Below are positions 12,101-24,138 of a stretch of 64,000 nucleotides of DNA, one piece after another; positions within the stretch are counted from its first letter, which is position 1; every line of letters starts with the position of its first letter. The stretch covers positions 526,889-590,888 of the forward strand of contig NW_020655550.1 of the NCBI RefSeq assembly GCF_003589595.1. The letters run 5' to 3'. The notes under the pieces are model-generated. The model did not search any database, had not been told where the DNA came from, and saw nothing but the letters and a program-made list of their open reading frames with translations. The translations under genes were made by a program, and so were the position numbers. The DNA is from Hyposmocoma kahamanoa (taxonomy: Eukaryota; Arthropoda; Insecta; Lepidoptera; Cosmopterigidae).

Positions 12101-12496
12101 GAATCTAAATTTCGTGTCAACTTCTAAGCATTTCGCAAAATACCCACGTTATACGCATTTACAAATTATTTTTTTTTATATCGTAATTTTTTATGTGATC
12201 CCTTTTTAGGAGGCCTTTAATTGATCTTAATGTTGATCAGTGTTTTCATTTTTTTTACTTGGTAAATCTGATCTACTTGATATTTCTAAACTCAATTTAT
12301 GTTGTACATACACCAATGTAGAAAGATACACCTGTCCCATATTGAGTAGGTAGTTTAAATGTCTAACATGCACATTAAATGTTCTGTTACGTTTGAATCC
12401 CGAAATTATATTAAAATGTAATAGTGTAGACAACATTAAAAAATTTTGATGTTAAAACTTAATATTATAAACAGCAACAGCCCGAAAGGTATACTT

Positions 12497-13036
12497 CGTT
12501 TCAATTAATTTTGAACAAAAAGTAAACAAACAAGTCGCTGACCCGACCAAAGACGGTTTAGTGATGGACTATTGTAACGCCAACTACACATCGATTAAGT
12601 AATTGAATGAATCGATTTGTTCAATTGAGTCATACTAGCGGTTTTCCTTACATAACCTATATAAGCATATTTAAAATTTCAAATTAAATCCACCTTCAAA
12701 TCCTTACACTTAGATACTCGTTCGATTGCGATTGAAATGTTCGATGTAATAATTGATTACTAAACTTTAATTGATTGAACCGAATGTTTTTTTTTTTTCG
12801 AACAGCACTATGCTACCATAGGCAAGTCATAGAAGTATAGATGAATAACCTCACTTTTGGAATACCATTTTTCAAATACGATTTTACGATGCTATTCAAA
12901 TTAATATTGTTGGAATAAGTGATGATATATCAAGTCGAAATATTCGTGAAAGTGTTATATATTCGATTTATTGAGTGATTGCTTTAGAATTCTAACAAAA
13001 CAGGTTTGTTTACTTTTTGTTCAAAATGGATTGGAA
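12497..13036. repeat. Widely spaced inverted repeat (possible MITE or foldback)
   Basis: GTTTACTTTTTGTTCAAAAT on the plus strand near 13007 matches the complement of 12497-12533 over about 37 bp. The arms are about 470 bp apart and the interior is noncoding and AT-rich. Ends and duplication are undefined. Bases 12101-12496 and 13037-14549 show nothing further that I can name with confidence. Confidence 0.5.
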
Positions 13037-14549
13037 CAATTAAACAACCTGTTAATCTGTACCAAGGCAAACAACCTTTTTCAGAAAACTTGGTACTGGA
13101 TTATTGATAATTTATAAGTGAAAACACGGCGTTTCTGTACTTACCTACCACTTGCTTTATATTTCTTTCCTTACTTTTTATTGAATATTCTAGAAGGTAG
13201 GTACGTAAATAAATGTTTCAAATACCTACATATTACGCACGTTAAGTACGGCGTGTTCAATCATTGTACTTAAGTTTACAATTACATCGATTTCAATCAT
13301 CCATAAAACAACGCTGCAACGTAGAGAGGCAGTTTCCGTAGTCCAGGGCAGTTTTCCAAGTATAGCACTTCAATCAGGTGTTACGCTGAGGCTACATAAT
13401 TTTACGACGCCATTTTACTTTTATTGTCGTCTTCCGGAGTCGCTCGTATGGATAGACGAAGTATGCACGTGTAAAGTGCTTCATCAAAGCAAACGACGAT
13501 CGAGTCGGTACCTGGTATACGGGAAAACGGTAACATCTAAATTAAGCTTTATTTTCGCGAACTCTACTTATAGATCACGAAGTGGCATGAGTATTGACAT
13601 TTGATAGTAATGTTTATTGTCAGCATAGATAAAATTAGTTCATTAGTTGTTAGGATAATAATTCGAAATCAAAAACCAACTTGTCTGGCATTAGTAGGTT
13701 TATTTGATATATTATAAGTATTTTCTTTCCTCATGCAAATATAACATTCACGCATAATATTCGAAAATAAAGTACAGGAGTCCAATAAATGCGGGCTCTA
13801 TAACACATAATTAACATTTTAAAAGATACAAAACAGTGTAATGTTAAGTATAAAAAGTCATCACTTGTAAGCTAATAAATCGCCGTAACCAATTTAATGA
13901 GATCGAACACTGGTAATCTGTCCTGGTTGCAGCATCCAATCAAGTTGACTATAGGTATTATTGTAATGTTATTCGATATCCACAGTACTCGTATAAGTCG
14001 ATCGGACAAGTGGAATAAATACTCACGTCAGGAAATCGTCATGTATCCATGATATCCTTCGTCCTTATAATCGGACTGGCCCCGACTAAATTTTTTATAA
14101 TACTACCGATTCGCGTCTATACATGGAGCATTTGTTTCTAATTTTGATATATTATAGCGCAATCTTATCATAAAATTTTTATTTTAACTTTGTAATCAAT
14201 TCCATAGCATTGACGATTATGTTCTAATTTGACAAACATTGTTTGTTTCCTAATGAAACTCTTTAGAACCTTTAAAGTCATGTACATACATTATAATCAT
14301 TTTTTTATTTTATTGACGCGCTTTCTTACAAAATCACTCTGTTTATGACACACAGTGCACATAAGAATGAAAGTTCTCTGTATCTATAGGGCTAAAATTA
14401 CAGCTGTTTTTGAACATTTACTTTTATGTAGGTAGTTACATTATGGCGATTAGAGATTGGTTTGAGAATAATTTACATAAATCTGAGTTACCTAAAAAAC
14501 AATTTTGGATCGCTGTAATTGGACCATTCTGTGTGTGTATGCTAATGCA

Positions 14550-14583
14550 TGTATAGACATTAAATAATTTTAATGTCTATACA
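14550..14583. repeat. Perfect 15-bp hairpin
   Basis: TGTATAGACATTAAA and its exact complement are separated by a TAAT loop. No T-run or gene end is next to it, so I do not call it a terminator. Confidence 0.85.
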
Positions 14584-15084
14584 AAAGTATAAATTATTCG
14601 ATCCTCCTATTACCCATGCATATTTACATAATTTAAGGAGTCTCATTTCGATATAAACTGGCACCACTTACGAATTTATGTCGAGGTTTTGTGTTCCGAG
14701 TGAATCTCAAAAAATATCGTGTCAATTTAAAAATTAACAGTTAAATTAACAATAAATCTCTGTGAACAGATATTCAATGATTTTTTTTTTGTTTTGGGGA
14801 CAACTTTTACAATGTTACGACGGCATTTTTAAACATAAAATCACTCGGGACGTGCAAACAGTGCGACGCTAAGCTTAGTACTGACGCGAGTTTGTATTCG
14901 CTTTTGAATTTGTATTTGCTTTGGTGGCGTCACTTTAGTGTTCGGCGCGTTCCATCTGCCTAAGTTTTGTAATCTGAGCGCTCCGCCATCTCTTTCGTTC
15001 TTACCACCACCTCGCAAAAGACGGAAAATTATTTCCACGCCTTGTCGCTGTTGAACATAGCCTTGTGTACGGCTGGCAGTGACA

Positions 15085-15372
15085 GATCACTCCCAACCAC
15101 GGAGATCATGCTGGATCTTAATGAGTGAACTTCCTGCGCTAACTGGAAAAAAAGCTGACGACCTTTAAACAGCTCAACAGATGTTAATCAAATATAGCTA
15201 AGAACCATCCAAATTAATAAGTCCAATAAGTAGTCTTCAAATAGGTAAGGTGGCAGTACTACCCTGGACGAACTCTCACAAGTAGCTCCACTGCTGCTAG
15301 ACTCTACTGAGGAGCTACGATGCCACAAACATACATACAGACAGACAGACACACAGACAATAACTCCCCTAT
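15085..15372 (+). repeat. Dispersed moth repeat (copy A)
   Basis: A core reading AGCTGACGACCTTTAAACAG with a nearby TAGCTAAGAACCAT recurs in diverged form at about 53980-54060. The block ends in GAGCTACGATGCC and a run of ACAGACAGACA. I regard it as a noncoding dispersed repeat. Bases 14584-15084 and 15373-16029 contain nothing recognisable. Confidence 0.55.
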
Positions 15373-16032
15373 ATTTGCGTCGACGCGTCGGAGGTTAATA
15401 ATTGAATATGTTTCGAGTTTTGTTATGATATGATCATCTTCCACTTTTAAAAGATGCAGCAAATTTGTACCTTAACTGAACTATACACAAATTACATGTA
15501 ATTGTGCAGTCCAACGGGATAGTTAAGGGATTATCGGTCGATGAACTTTATGAATTTTACACGCGACAGGATTGTGGAAACTTTAAAAGCGGGTACGGCT
15601 GTTTGCACCATTCCTTGATAGTACGATAACGAACGCCTACTTACCTATTCTGTTAATGTGCACTTATTAGTACAGTACAAGAATAGGAGACGTACTTTTT
15701 TAATTTATTTATTCCTAACTTCAACGACATGAATCACAACATTAAGGCGAACTTACAACTTCAACAGCTTTTAAACAAAAAAGCAATACACACAAGTAAC
15801 CAACTAAGTGGATATAAGAGATTGATAAAATCCTAAAGTACAGAAACACTGTAGCTTCAACATTATTTTAATAAAATTCTTGTGAGATACAGATATGCAG
15901 CAGACTAGACAAAACTACATTCAAGACTGAAAATGATCAAAGGGTTTAATAGTTTTTTTGTGGGATGACAGTTTCAAATTGGTTTCTGTTGTCAAATTAT
16001 AGACGATTACGATGTGTAACAATGAAGTTTAA

Positions 16033-16204
16033 GGGTCGTATTCCAGAACTCTTCTCAATGGTCAAGTCAGGACTTGAGCAGACTTGAGTATGATTTCAAG
16101 CACTGGAAATACGATTCTAATGGCAAGGACTTGAGTATGATTTTCAGTGCTCACTGCAATACTCAAGTCCTGACTTCAGTATTGAGTAGTTCTGAATACG
16201 ACCC
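16033..16204. mobile_element. GGGTCGTATTC MITE, tandem copy 1
   Basis: The element starts GGGTCGTATTCCAGAACTC and ends in the complement, GAATACGACCC. It is nearly palindromic throughout, with internal CAAGTCAGGACTTGAG. TAA lies on both sides (16030-16032 and 16205-16207), as for PIF/Harbinger-type MITEs. Confidence 0.85.
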
Positions 16205-16207
16205 TAA

Positions 16208-16374
16208 GTGTCGTATTCTAGAACTCTACTCAATTCTCAAGTCAGGACTGCACTGGAAACACAAGCACTGAAAATACGACCCTAATGGCACAAGGGCTTG
16301 AGTATGATTTCTAGTGCTTTGAATCATACTCAAGTCCTGACTTGAGCATTGAGTAGAGTTCTAGAATACGACCC
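16208..16374. mobile_element. GGGTCGTATTC MITE, tandem copy 2
   Basis: A second copy starts GTGTCGTATTCTAGAACTC immediately after the shared TAA at 16205-16207 and ends GAATACGACCC before TTA at 16375-16377. The two copies therefore abut, sharing one 3-bp site. Confidence 0.82.
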
Positions 16375-16377
16375 TTA

Positions 16378-17555
16378 GTCTTGTGAGAAATAGATAAACA
16401 CAAATGGGTACAGAAACATATTCTGATTAGATACAATACGTACTTGCATTTTTGTGTTTTTGTAATAATTATTTATTTATTTGGTACATAATACAAAGAA
16501 ATAACTGATAAACAACAAGAGATATTTGAGCCAAAGTGGGTGGGACATTTTAACTCCTTTTTTCTTGAGCTTTAAGTAATTACTCCTTAACCGTTGGTTA
16601 ATTAGACAAAATGAAAATATCATGAAGCCAGATATGCAGCTGCGATTATTTAATTACATAAATTATGACATTATTTATACTCAACACTTTTAATTTTCTA
16701 AGTGTGACGGGTGGGACACTCACGATACCCGCCTGTTTGAGTTGATGGCTTCATTGCCAAGGTCAAGACAAAATATTAATATTTTGTTCAGCAAGTTTTT
16801 CACATGTGATAACTTAAATGTTAGAGTTCTATTTTATATATACACTTTATTAATAACTTTCATAAATTTTAAGGAAATTAATATGTTCAGTTGTGACGGG
16901 TGGGACTTACAATTAGTATTTATTAAAACTTTAATAACTCCCCACCATATATACATTCATGCAATCACTGTTTTAAAATTCGTAAATTGTATTTTCTTCG
17001 ACAATCCTTAATAACTTTTTAGAAAGACGCACCAATAGCCGCGAAAATTGTTGCTAACACTACAGGAAGGAATTTTTCTAATACAATTTTACTCTTAACT
17101 TTATTCTAACTTTTAAGCAAATACGTTCACTTCAAGATTTTATTTCATTTCTAATCAATTAATTGGACATTACTTACATCAAGAAATTTTTACCTCTCAC
17201 ATCAAATTTAAATAATCTTAAATGAATCCAAAATTTCTTGGGTGTATTTTAAGAAAATATATTCTTAAACAAAAAAGAAGTATTTTGTTATTCTGATTAA
17301 TATTCTAAATTCTAGAGTATACTTTTTTAAGTAACATTTCGTTGCGTTTTCATAGTCAATGTTGTTGTGACATGTCGGCGAAGGCGCACGCGGTAACGAT
17401 TACGTTTACTTGTGCTTGTAATCATAAAAATCATAAACAGTCATTTTTCCAAAGAAACAATACGTAGTATCTTTTTGTAGTTTGTTAGTGTTTTCTTTGT
17501 AGTCATAATTTAAGAAATTTGGTTTCAGCTTGAACTCAAACTACACTTTTAACAA
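16378..17555. other. No gene recognised
   Basis: AT-rich sequence. The short phrase GTGACGGGTGGGAC occurs twice (about 16703 and 16893), which may indicate a small diverged duplication. Confidence 0.5.
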
Positions 17556-17763
17556 GCACAACTTTAACATGCAATTAGTTCCATCGCGCTACTGCTAGAT
17601 GGTATTAGTTGTGCTCTGAAACGCGCTATAGTAAACGCGCTATAGTAAACGCGAAAGTCCTCTCAAATGTTTTGAATTTTCAATGCTTTTTTACCGCTGT
17701 AGCATTAATATGGCACTGAATACTGACGATTCCGTCTTATTTCTGCTACTTTTAGGTATAGTA
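17556..17763 (+). repeat. Dispersed repeat shared with 51310-51535
   Basis: CACAACTTTAACA, TTAGTTCCATCGCG, AAACGCGCTAT and later TATGGCACTGAA occur in the same order here and at 51310-51535. A short tandem, AACGCGCTATAGT, is duplicated at about 17631-17655. The right edge meets the Tc1 element. Confidence 0.65.
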
Positions 17764-19123
17764 TAAGGCAAAAATAACAGTTGTGACGCGTCAACTAGGC
17801 GAATAATTGTTAATTTACATTTAGATCAAAAATGGACGAACAGAAGAATAGCTGAGCGTTTAAATTGTTCTGTGAAGAAAGTTTGTAATGCAATTGATCA
17901 CTATAAAACACATGGAACTGTTGAAAAGGCTCGGCCAAAAAAAACTTCTCCCAGAAAAGATAAGCTAATCGTTCGTGTTGCTAAAAAATACCCATTTAAA
18001 GGCTCAAACCATATTAAAAATGAAGTTTTTTCGCCTGATGACCCCAGGAACGTCTCATCAAGACTGATACGTCGAAGATTAGTGGAAGCTAAATTGTTTG
18101 GAAGAACCTCTCGAAAGGTACCGCTTCTTACCAAGCAACATCGAGAGAAGCGATTATTATTCGCAAAAAAATATGTTAATTGGACGGTACGAGACTGGAA
18201 AAAAGTTTTATTTTCAGATGAAACGAAAATAAACATCGTAAATTCAGATGGAAAGCGCTATGTTAGACGTCCTGTAAACAGTGCTTTTAATTATAGATAC
18301 ACAAGGAGCATAGTCAAGCATGATGGCGGAAACATTAAAGTTTGGGGGTGTTTTTCCGGATGTGGAGTTGGTCCCGTTCGGAAGATTGAAGGTACAATGG
18401 AACAATGGCAGTACAAAAATATCTTAGAGGACACAATGATACCCTACTCGGACAATCATTTGCCTGTAACCTGGATCTTTCAGCATGACAATGATCCTAA
18501 ACACACGGTCAATAGCGTCAAATGTTTCCTTAGCGAACAGCGTATATCCGTTTTAGACTGGCCAGCAAATAGTCCGGATTTAAACCCGATAGAAAATTTG
18601 TGGAATATTGTTAAGAAGAAAGTCTCAAACAAACGTCACACCAGTCAAAACGAATTATATGAAGCATTTGTTGAAGCATGGAATTCAAACCCCCTAGAAA
18701 AATGTATGACATTGATTGAATCAATGTCACGTCGTTGCAGAGCTGTTATTGAAAATAAGGGATACGCCACTAAATATTAAATATAAATATTGGTAGGCTG
18801 TGGATAGTACCTATTTCGTAAATAAAAATACTAATTGCTAATAATTAAAAAAATGTTGTTTTTTTACACTTTTTTGTTGTTGTTTCTAATTAGTTGTCCA
18901 TTATTGTTTATACCTTAAAACTGATTTAAGTGTTTGTCCGTACTGTAATATTGAAACTGCACTTGTGTAGTGGGATTTATATTGTTTTTCTAATAAATAA
19001 TAAATCGTTGAACCTATTGTTGTCCTACTTATTGTTTAATTTTAAATAAAAACGATTGCGGTGAAGTTTCTTACATAATGTCAAGGACCGATTGTAGTGT
19101 TTCTAATTATACGACCACCACTG
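17764..19123 (+). mobile_element. Tc1-family transposon, left end missing
   Basis: The right end is well defined: the complement of CAGTGGTGGTCGTATAATTA stops at 19123 and is followed by TA. The motif TGTTTCTAATTA occurs both at the end (about 19098) and about 215 bp inward (about 18882), suggesting paired subterminal binding sites. No matching left inverted repeat was found upstream of the transposase, where a different dispersed repeat begins. Confidence 0.75.
17767..18780 (+). pseudogene. Tc1-type DD34E transposase lacking an ATG
   Basis: The frame runs without a stop from just after a TAA at 17764 to a stop at 18778-18780, about 337 codons. It begins with a helix-turn-helix region (DQKWTNRRIAERLNC), then a second basic domain (TRPKK-like, here ARPKKTSPRKD). 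The catalytic domain has D in LFSDETKIN, D in IFQHDNDPKH and E in SPDLNPIENLW, with exactly 34 residues between the second D and the E. The triad and length are as expected for Tc1 (about 340 aa). However, no ATG precedes the first domain; the codon before the expected start is TAA. All catalytic residues are intact, so loss is probably recent. Confidence 0.88.
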
Positions 19124-19125
19124 TA

Positions 19126-20215
19126 TATGGCAGCCATATTTAAAAATGGTGAAAATAAATTTTTGACCCCAAATTATGATTAGGGACTCCTAAAGACCCT
19201 CGCATGCCAATTTTCAGCCGGATCGAAGCAAGTTTTTCTTCGACCGCCATTTTGAAATCGCTATCTTGAATTTTTTAACCCAGGCAGTTGACCAGTGTTA
19301 CCCTCTATGACATTCCTTCGAGCACCTCCTACCTATCTCTAATAGTTTCCGTGATAGGAGGCTTTGAAATGTATATGGCGGCCATCTTGTTTATTTGAAT
19401 TTCGGACATTTTTTACTTCCCGCGAAAATTGACCAGGAAGTATCTCATAAAAATGCACAAAAATACCCCCCATGTATTATAGTTTTTGCAGGCCGTTGAT
19501 CACTCGTTTACATTTTCCACATTCAGGTCGTCTCATATTTGATTCTTTGCCTTGGAGCCTATCCGCGTACAACGGTATAAATATCTATTTTCCACCATAT
19601 CGGGAAGTATGCGTTATATTTTGCTAAGTGAGTCTAAACTTGTAGCTTTATATATGTATAATGGGGTGGCCAGTTTCACATGCAGTCGGTCACCAACGTA
19701 ACTTTTCTCAAACGGACCAGGAAACGGCTTGCATAGGTCTATAGCAAATTATAAGTTGGTATACGTTGGTATTACAAAATTTTTAAAAAAGGGTTTTGTC
19801 CCAAGAGAACAATTATAATTGTGAGGCGTCTAACTTCACATAATATGCTGCGATACGGTTTTATGTCGACAAATAACATTGCCCTGTTGCTTTTTTGGGC
19901 ATTTATTTGGCAATTCTAATAAATTTAAGCCCGGAAACACGTGAATTTCATTAATAACTTGCACTAGGTGGTTGAACGATTCTAGGTGCGTTATTAGAAA
20001 CCAAATGTCGTCGTTGATGTCTTCTTTGAATATAGCAAAAATCGATCAATGAAGTTTGCATTAGACAAAAGCATAATTGCTTAGCAACCCGATGTTTTTG
20101 TGTGTCTATGATAAGTCAAGATTCACGCGCCAAATGACATGGTCGTCCACCTAATGTAAAAATATGAAATAGAGGTACCTCCACCAAGATCAGCGCGCCA
20201 ATGATGCTTCAAAAA
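19126..20215. other. No gene; dispersed-repeat-like sequence
   Basis: The phrase TATATGGC(A/G)GCCAT occurs at about 19123 and 19371, and the block looks like decayed noncoding repeat sequence. No coding signal was found. Confidence 0.45.
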
Positions 20216-20219
20216 CAAA

Positions 20220-20700
20220 ATTGACATAGCCACCTGCCCCTCTGTCGACTCTGCTTTTTCTTATTTCTATAATTCTCTAGATTATCTTCAATAGAATCAA
20301 TGGTATACTCATCAACAACTTCCGGTAGGACTTTAAACGTAATTTATTTAAAAGGTAACCAAGCTCTAGACATCGAAAGAGCGACTTTCTCAAAAATTGA
20401 CACGTCCGACCCTCTTTTTTCTTATTTCTGTATAGAGTACACCATCTTACACATCAGGAACATCAATAGAATCGTTAGTATACTAATCAACAACTTCCAG
20501 TTGGAGTTTGAAAATCAATCATTATATAGGTAATAAAAAATGGAACAATCCACAACTATGAACTTATGATAGTTTTTTTTTTTTCAAAAACTGGCTCGGC
20601 CACCCTGCTTTTTTATCTCTACGGTAAGTACTCTGTTGCGCACCAGTTAATATCTATGGAATTGGTATACTCATAAACAACTTTCGGTGGGTTGATAAAA
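20220..20700 (+). repeat. Decayed tandem array, three units
   Basis: Three diverged units of roughly 180 bp each contain a T-rich 'CTTATTTCT' or 'TTTTATCTCT' block, then AATAGAATC or AATATCTATGGAAT, then GTATACT(C/A)AT(C/A)AACAACTT. They begin at about 20245, 20410 and 20600. No protein family is evident in the open frame across part of it (20300-20533). Confidence 0.6.
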
Positions 20701-20760
20701 TACCTAATATCACGATAACGACCCAATAAATGATGGTCGTTGTAACCATTACTAAATCTA

Positions 20761-20877
20761 TGGTTTTCACTATACGAGTACGCTCGGACCGAGTCCAATA
20801 GGACGACTACTCGAACGCTACTCGTAACGTATTGATGGGATGCCGAGGTCTGAGGACGCTCGGTTCACGTGATTATA
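20761..20877. repeat. Half copy of the adjacent AGCCGG MITE
   Basis: GGTTTTCACTATACGAGTAC and then CTACTCGTAACGTATTGATG match the left half of the element that follows. No right end is present before it. Confidence 0.7.
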
Positions 20878-21056
20878 AGCCGGTGTTTCACTATACGAGT
20901 ACACTCGAACCAAGTTCACTCGGATGACTACTTACACGCCACTCGTAACGTAGTGATTGGATGCCGATGTCCAAGTACGCTCGGATCACGTGTTTACACG
21001 TTACGAGTTGCGTCCTAGTAGTCATCCGAGTGTACCCGTATAGTGAAAACCCGGCT
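20878..21056. mobile_element. AGCCGG MITE (179 bp)
   Basis: The ends are AGCCGGTGTTTCACTATACG and the complement of AGCCGGGTTTTCACTATACG. The homologous arms run about 75 bp each, with CACTCGTAACG inside. TA lies at both edges (20876-20877 and 21057-21058), suggesting a Tc1/mariner-type target. Confidence 0.8.
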
Positions 21057-21058
21057 TA

Positions 21059-23515
21059 AAGTGCCCAAATTTCTATACGACTACCCCAAAAAATATATCG
21101 AATTCCATTTTCGAATTGTAAATGAGAATGTTTTGAAATATGAAACCTTAAAAATTCTTTAAAATGTAGTGTTTGGGCGAATTTATACAAACTGTATATA
21201 ACGAATGCAATCCAAAATGTTTAAGCATGCTTGTATTGGAAGTAAAGAAATGTTTACAAATAATAAAGTTGAAAGCGACGCGGAAGTAGTAAAGACAACT
21301 TAAATAATATATACAGCGGTACTGGAAGAGTCAAAACTTGTTACTTGATTTTCAGTTAACTATAATATTTTTGACCTTATGGTTAGATATAAAAAAATTC
21401 AACATTGTAGACACAATTGCATTTGTAAACATTTGTAATAAATCTAAATGTGAAATACCAAAGGGCAAAAAGATGTCGAAACAACTCACCTATGATATAA
21501 ACACACACCATTTTTTTTTTAATGTAGAAAGTTTGAGACATTTACTCCAAATGGGTTTATTGTAACTATTACCACTGTGTGATTGATGACTTAAATGACA
21601 TTATGCTTCGATGAATTATCACCAACACTATTAGGGCTATTTACAAACTAGGCACAAGAAATTCTGGTCTCTCAGACACAACTTTACAGATCGATACCTC
21701 AAACGAACACTACGCCAAATTAATTTTTGAACCTGTTCTATGTTTTAATGTTATTTTTGTCTTTAATTTTTTTTCACAAAATTACTTTTTTAATTTTGTT
21801 TTTTGTTTCTTTATATTTTTTTTTCACAAAATTTAGGGAGGATAATATTAGTAAATAAATATTACTGTTTACTAAATTACAGAAAATTACAAAAAATAAA
21901 GTTGGCATAGTGTTCATTGGAAGTATCAAACATTCTTACACTGCAATTTATGTTAACAAAAATTGTAATTTTGGTAAATAATAATAGACATAATATTAAT
22001 CAGTTGACAAAAACGAACAGATTATTCTTGACATTATAATTTAAGCACTCACATAGAATCATTATAGACACACAGTTTAATAATGATTTTGCTATTGCAA
22101 AGCTCTTTCATCACATAGTATCTCTAAAGCCCAGCTGAGTTTTCATCTAAGTACCGTTAAAAAAAATTAATTTTTTTTTAAAAGTAAATAATTTTGTATA
22201 CACACATATCAGCAGGATGCATAACGGAATAAGGACCATCTATAATAAAATTTCAGCTGACATTCAAATTTGCCATTGATGAATATTAACAAAAACTGTA
22301 TATATACAACATACTAGTTGCTTGTGTGTTTGAATGCCAAAAATCCATGATCTGCTTAGCTCCTTTCCTTCTTTTCTTTGTCTACTTATGACTATATTTA
22401 ATAGATATTGTGAATGGTATATAGACATAAATAAATATCTATTTATGCACTTTTCTCCAGACAATCTACCTTACAAATCAGTAGTGGTGTTAAAACAATT
22501 TGACAATTTTAAATCTAAAATCTAAATTTAAAGGACATCATGGCTACACCATAGAAAACAACAAATTCACTGTTATACTATGATAAACTTTCAAATTGGA
22601 TCGTAGTGAATTCATTTGGGTTAAAATTACCGAGTGTGTGACATGAGTTAATAAGAGACGCGGTAAAATGTGCATTGACTCATAATCGATATAACCAAGG
22701 ACATTTAATGCAGTTGCAATTCGGGGGCTAGCGATGCAACGTATGTGAGTAAACTATTTTAGAACACATCAAAATACAAATCTTTTAGGTAAATTTGACA
22801 ATCTAAAATTACAAGAAGTAAAAATATTGTCTATAAAATCTGCTTTTTTGCTGTAAAAACATTTTTCAGCTATTAAAGCACATAAACAACTTTACGTACC
22901 CGGCGACGACAGGTTGATGCGTTGCAGTTGAAACTTCGACAACGTTCACAGAAACTCTTGAAACACTACACTGATTTGCGCAAAACACAAAATATACATT
23001 CAAACAACTTTCATTCTATAGTTCTATGTCAAATGTCGCTTATGTACTCTCATTTAATGAAATTGAATTATAGTGCGGTGTACGGTCCTTCCGACGGGGA
23101 CTCGCAAGTAATGTTAAAGTGACTTTTACACGACACGACACTATAATACAACGACACGAATCTAGACGACGAGTTTAGTTTTATGGTGACAATGACGAAG
23201 ATTTTCAAACGAATTCATACAATACTATTAACTGATACAGAAAAATAAATATTTGGGACTTATGTCTAAGCATGTTGTAAAAATAAATTGGTTAATACTC
23301 TCAATAAAATGTACTAATCACGAAAGTACGAAAGCCTAGTGCAATGCAATCGCTAGATAGCGCAAGCCCGCGAGCAGCAACGGTAACTACATTGCAACGA
23401 ATAACATTAATTGTAATGAATCCAGACGTATTTTGCTATGAATTGGAATTCAGGATAAAAAATATAAACCAATAATTATCGCTGACAGTTTGGACCTTAC
23501 ACAGTTTTTTCCGGT
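21059..23515. other. No gene recognised
   Basis: AT-rich sequence with several T- and A-runs. Open frames are short and featureless. Confidence 0.5.
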
Positions 23516-24138
23516 TTATTTATTGACAGGTCTTCTCTTGACATTACGATTAATAGTTATATATAAGGAAAAAATGTTCCTGTGGGTAATACAACATAAA
23601 TAACTTCGTTCGAATGTGGAGGTGAAACGCTTCATGGGAATCATGGGAATGTCCACAACATAGGGGTACCCCAGCCTACGTCTAGTCCCCCGATGATGGA
23701 AAAGCGAAGACAGAATAAAAGCATCTAATTCCATCGCACGCTCTCCGTGATATATCCAGTAGAATACCGACAAGCGGGCAACTTTACGACGATGTTTCAA
23801 GGCTTCGTGTTGCTTCGCCTCTACTAAATCCGAATCACCTATAAGTCTCTTGACACGTTTTTCAACTGAATCCAAGGTGGCCAGTTGGTATTTAGCAGAG
23901 CCATCCCATAAGGAAGATGCCACACGGGCGTTGCGTCGTCGCAACTGCGTTATACTACATATAAATCAGAACGACATGCCACAACACGGTGCGTTGAAAC
24001 AGCGTGCGTCGACGGAACAGCTCGTGCAGCATTGAGATCAACGCAGTTGCGACGACGCAAAGCCGACGCAACACCCGTGTGGCATCTCCCTAATTGGGAA
24101 CAGGCAGTACTCCATAAATGACTTTGCATACACTCCAT
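23516..24138 (-). pseudogene. LINE reverse transcriptase C-terminal relic, split by a MITE
   Basis: On the minus strand, 23908-23600 reads DGSAKYQLATLDSVEKRVKR, then LEHRRKV-like residues (KHRRKVARLSVFYWIYHGE) and a basic TRRRLGYP segment. This is the conserved end of CR1/Jockey-like polymerases. On the other side of a 179-bp MITE, 24138-24094 supplies HLWSTACSQL in the same frame, so SQL joins WDG when the MITE and one TAA are set aside. An MEYC segment in another frame shows one older frameshift. There is no palm domain, so this is a short 3' fragment. Confidence 0.8.
23912..24090. mobile_element. TAA-flanked MITE inside the LINE
   Basis: The ends pair GGAAGATGCCACACGGGCG with the complement of GGGAGATGCCACACGGGTG. 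The inner arms include GCGTCGTCGCAACTGCG. TAA is duplicated at 23909-23911 and 24091-24093, as for PIF/Harbinger. Confidence 0.87.

Noticed and set aside
14550..14583. Hairpin as a transcription terminator or microRNA precursor
   Set aside because: The stem is only 15 bp with a 4-base loop, too short for a pre-miRNA, and intrinsic terminators are not expected in an animal genome.
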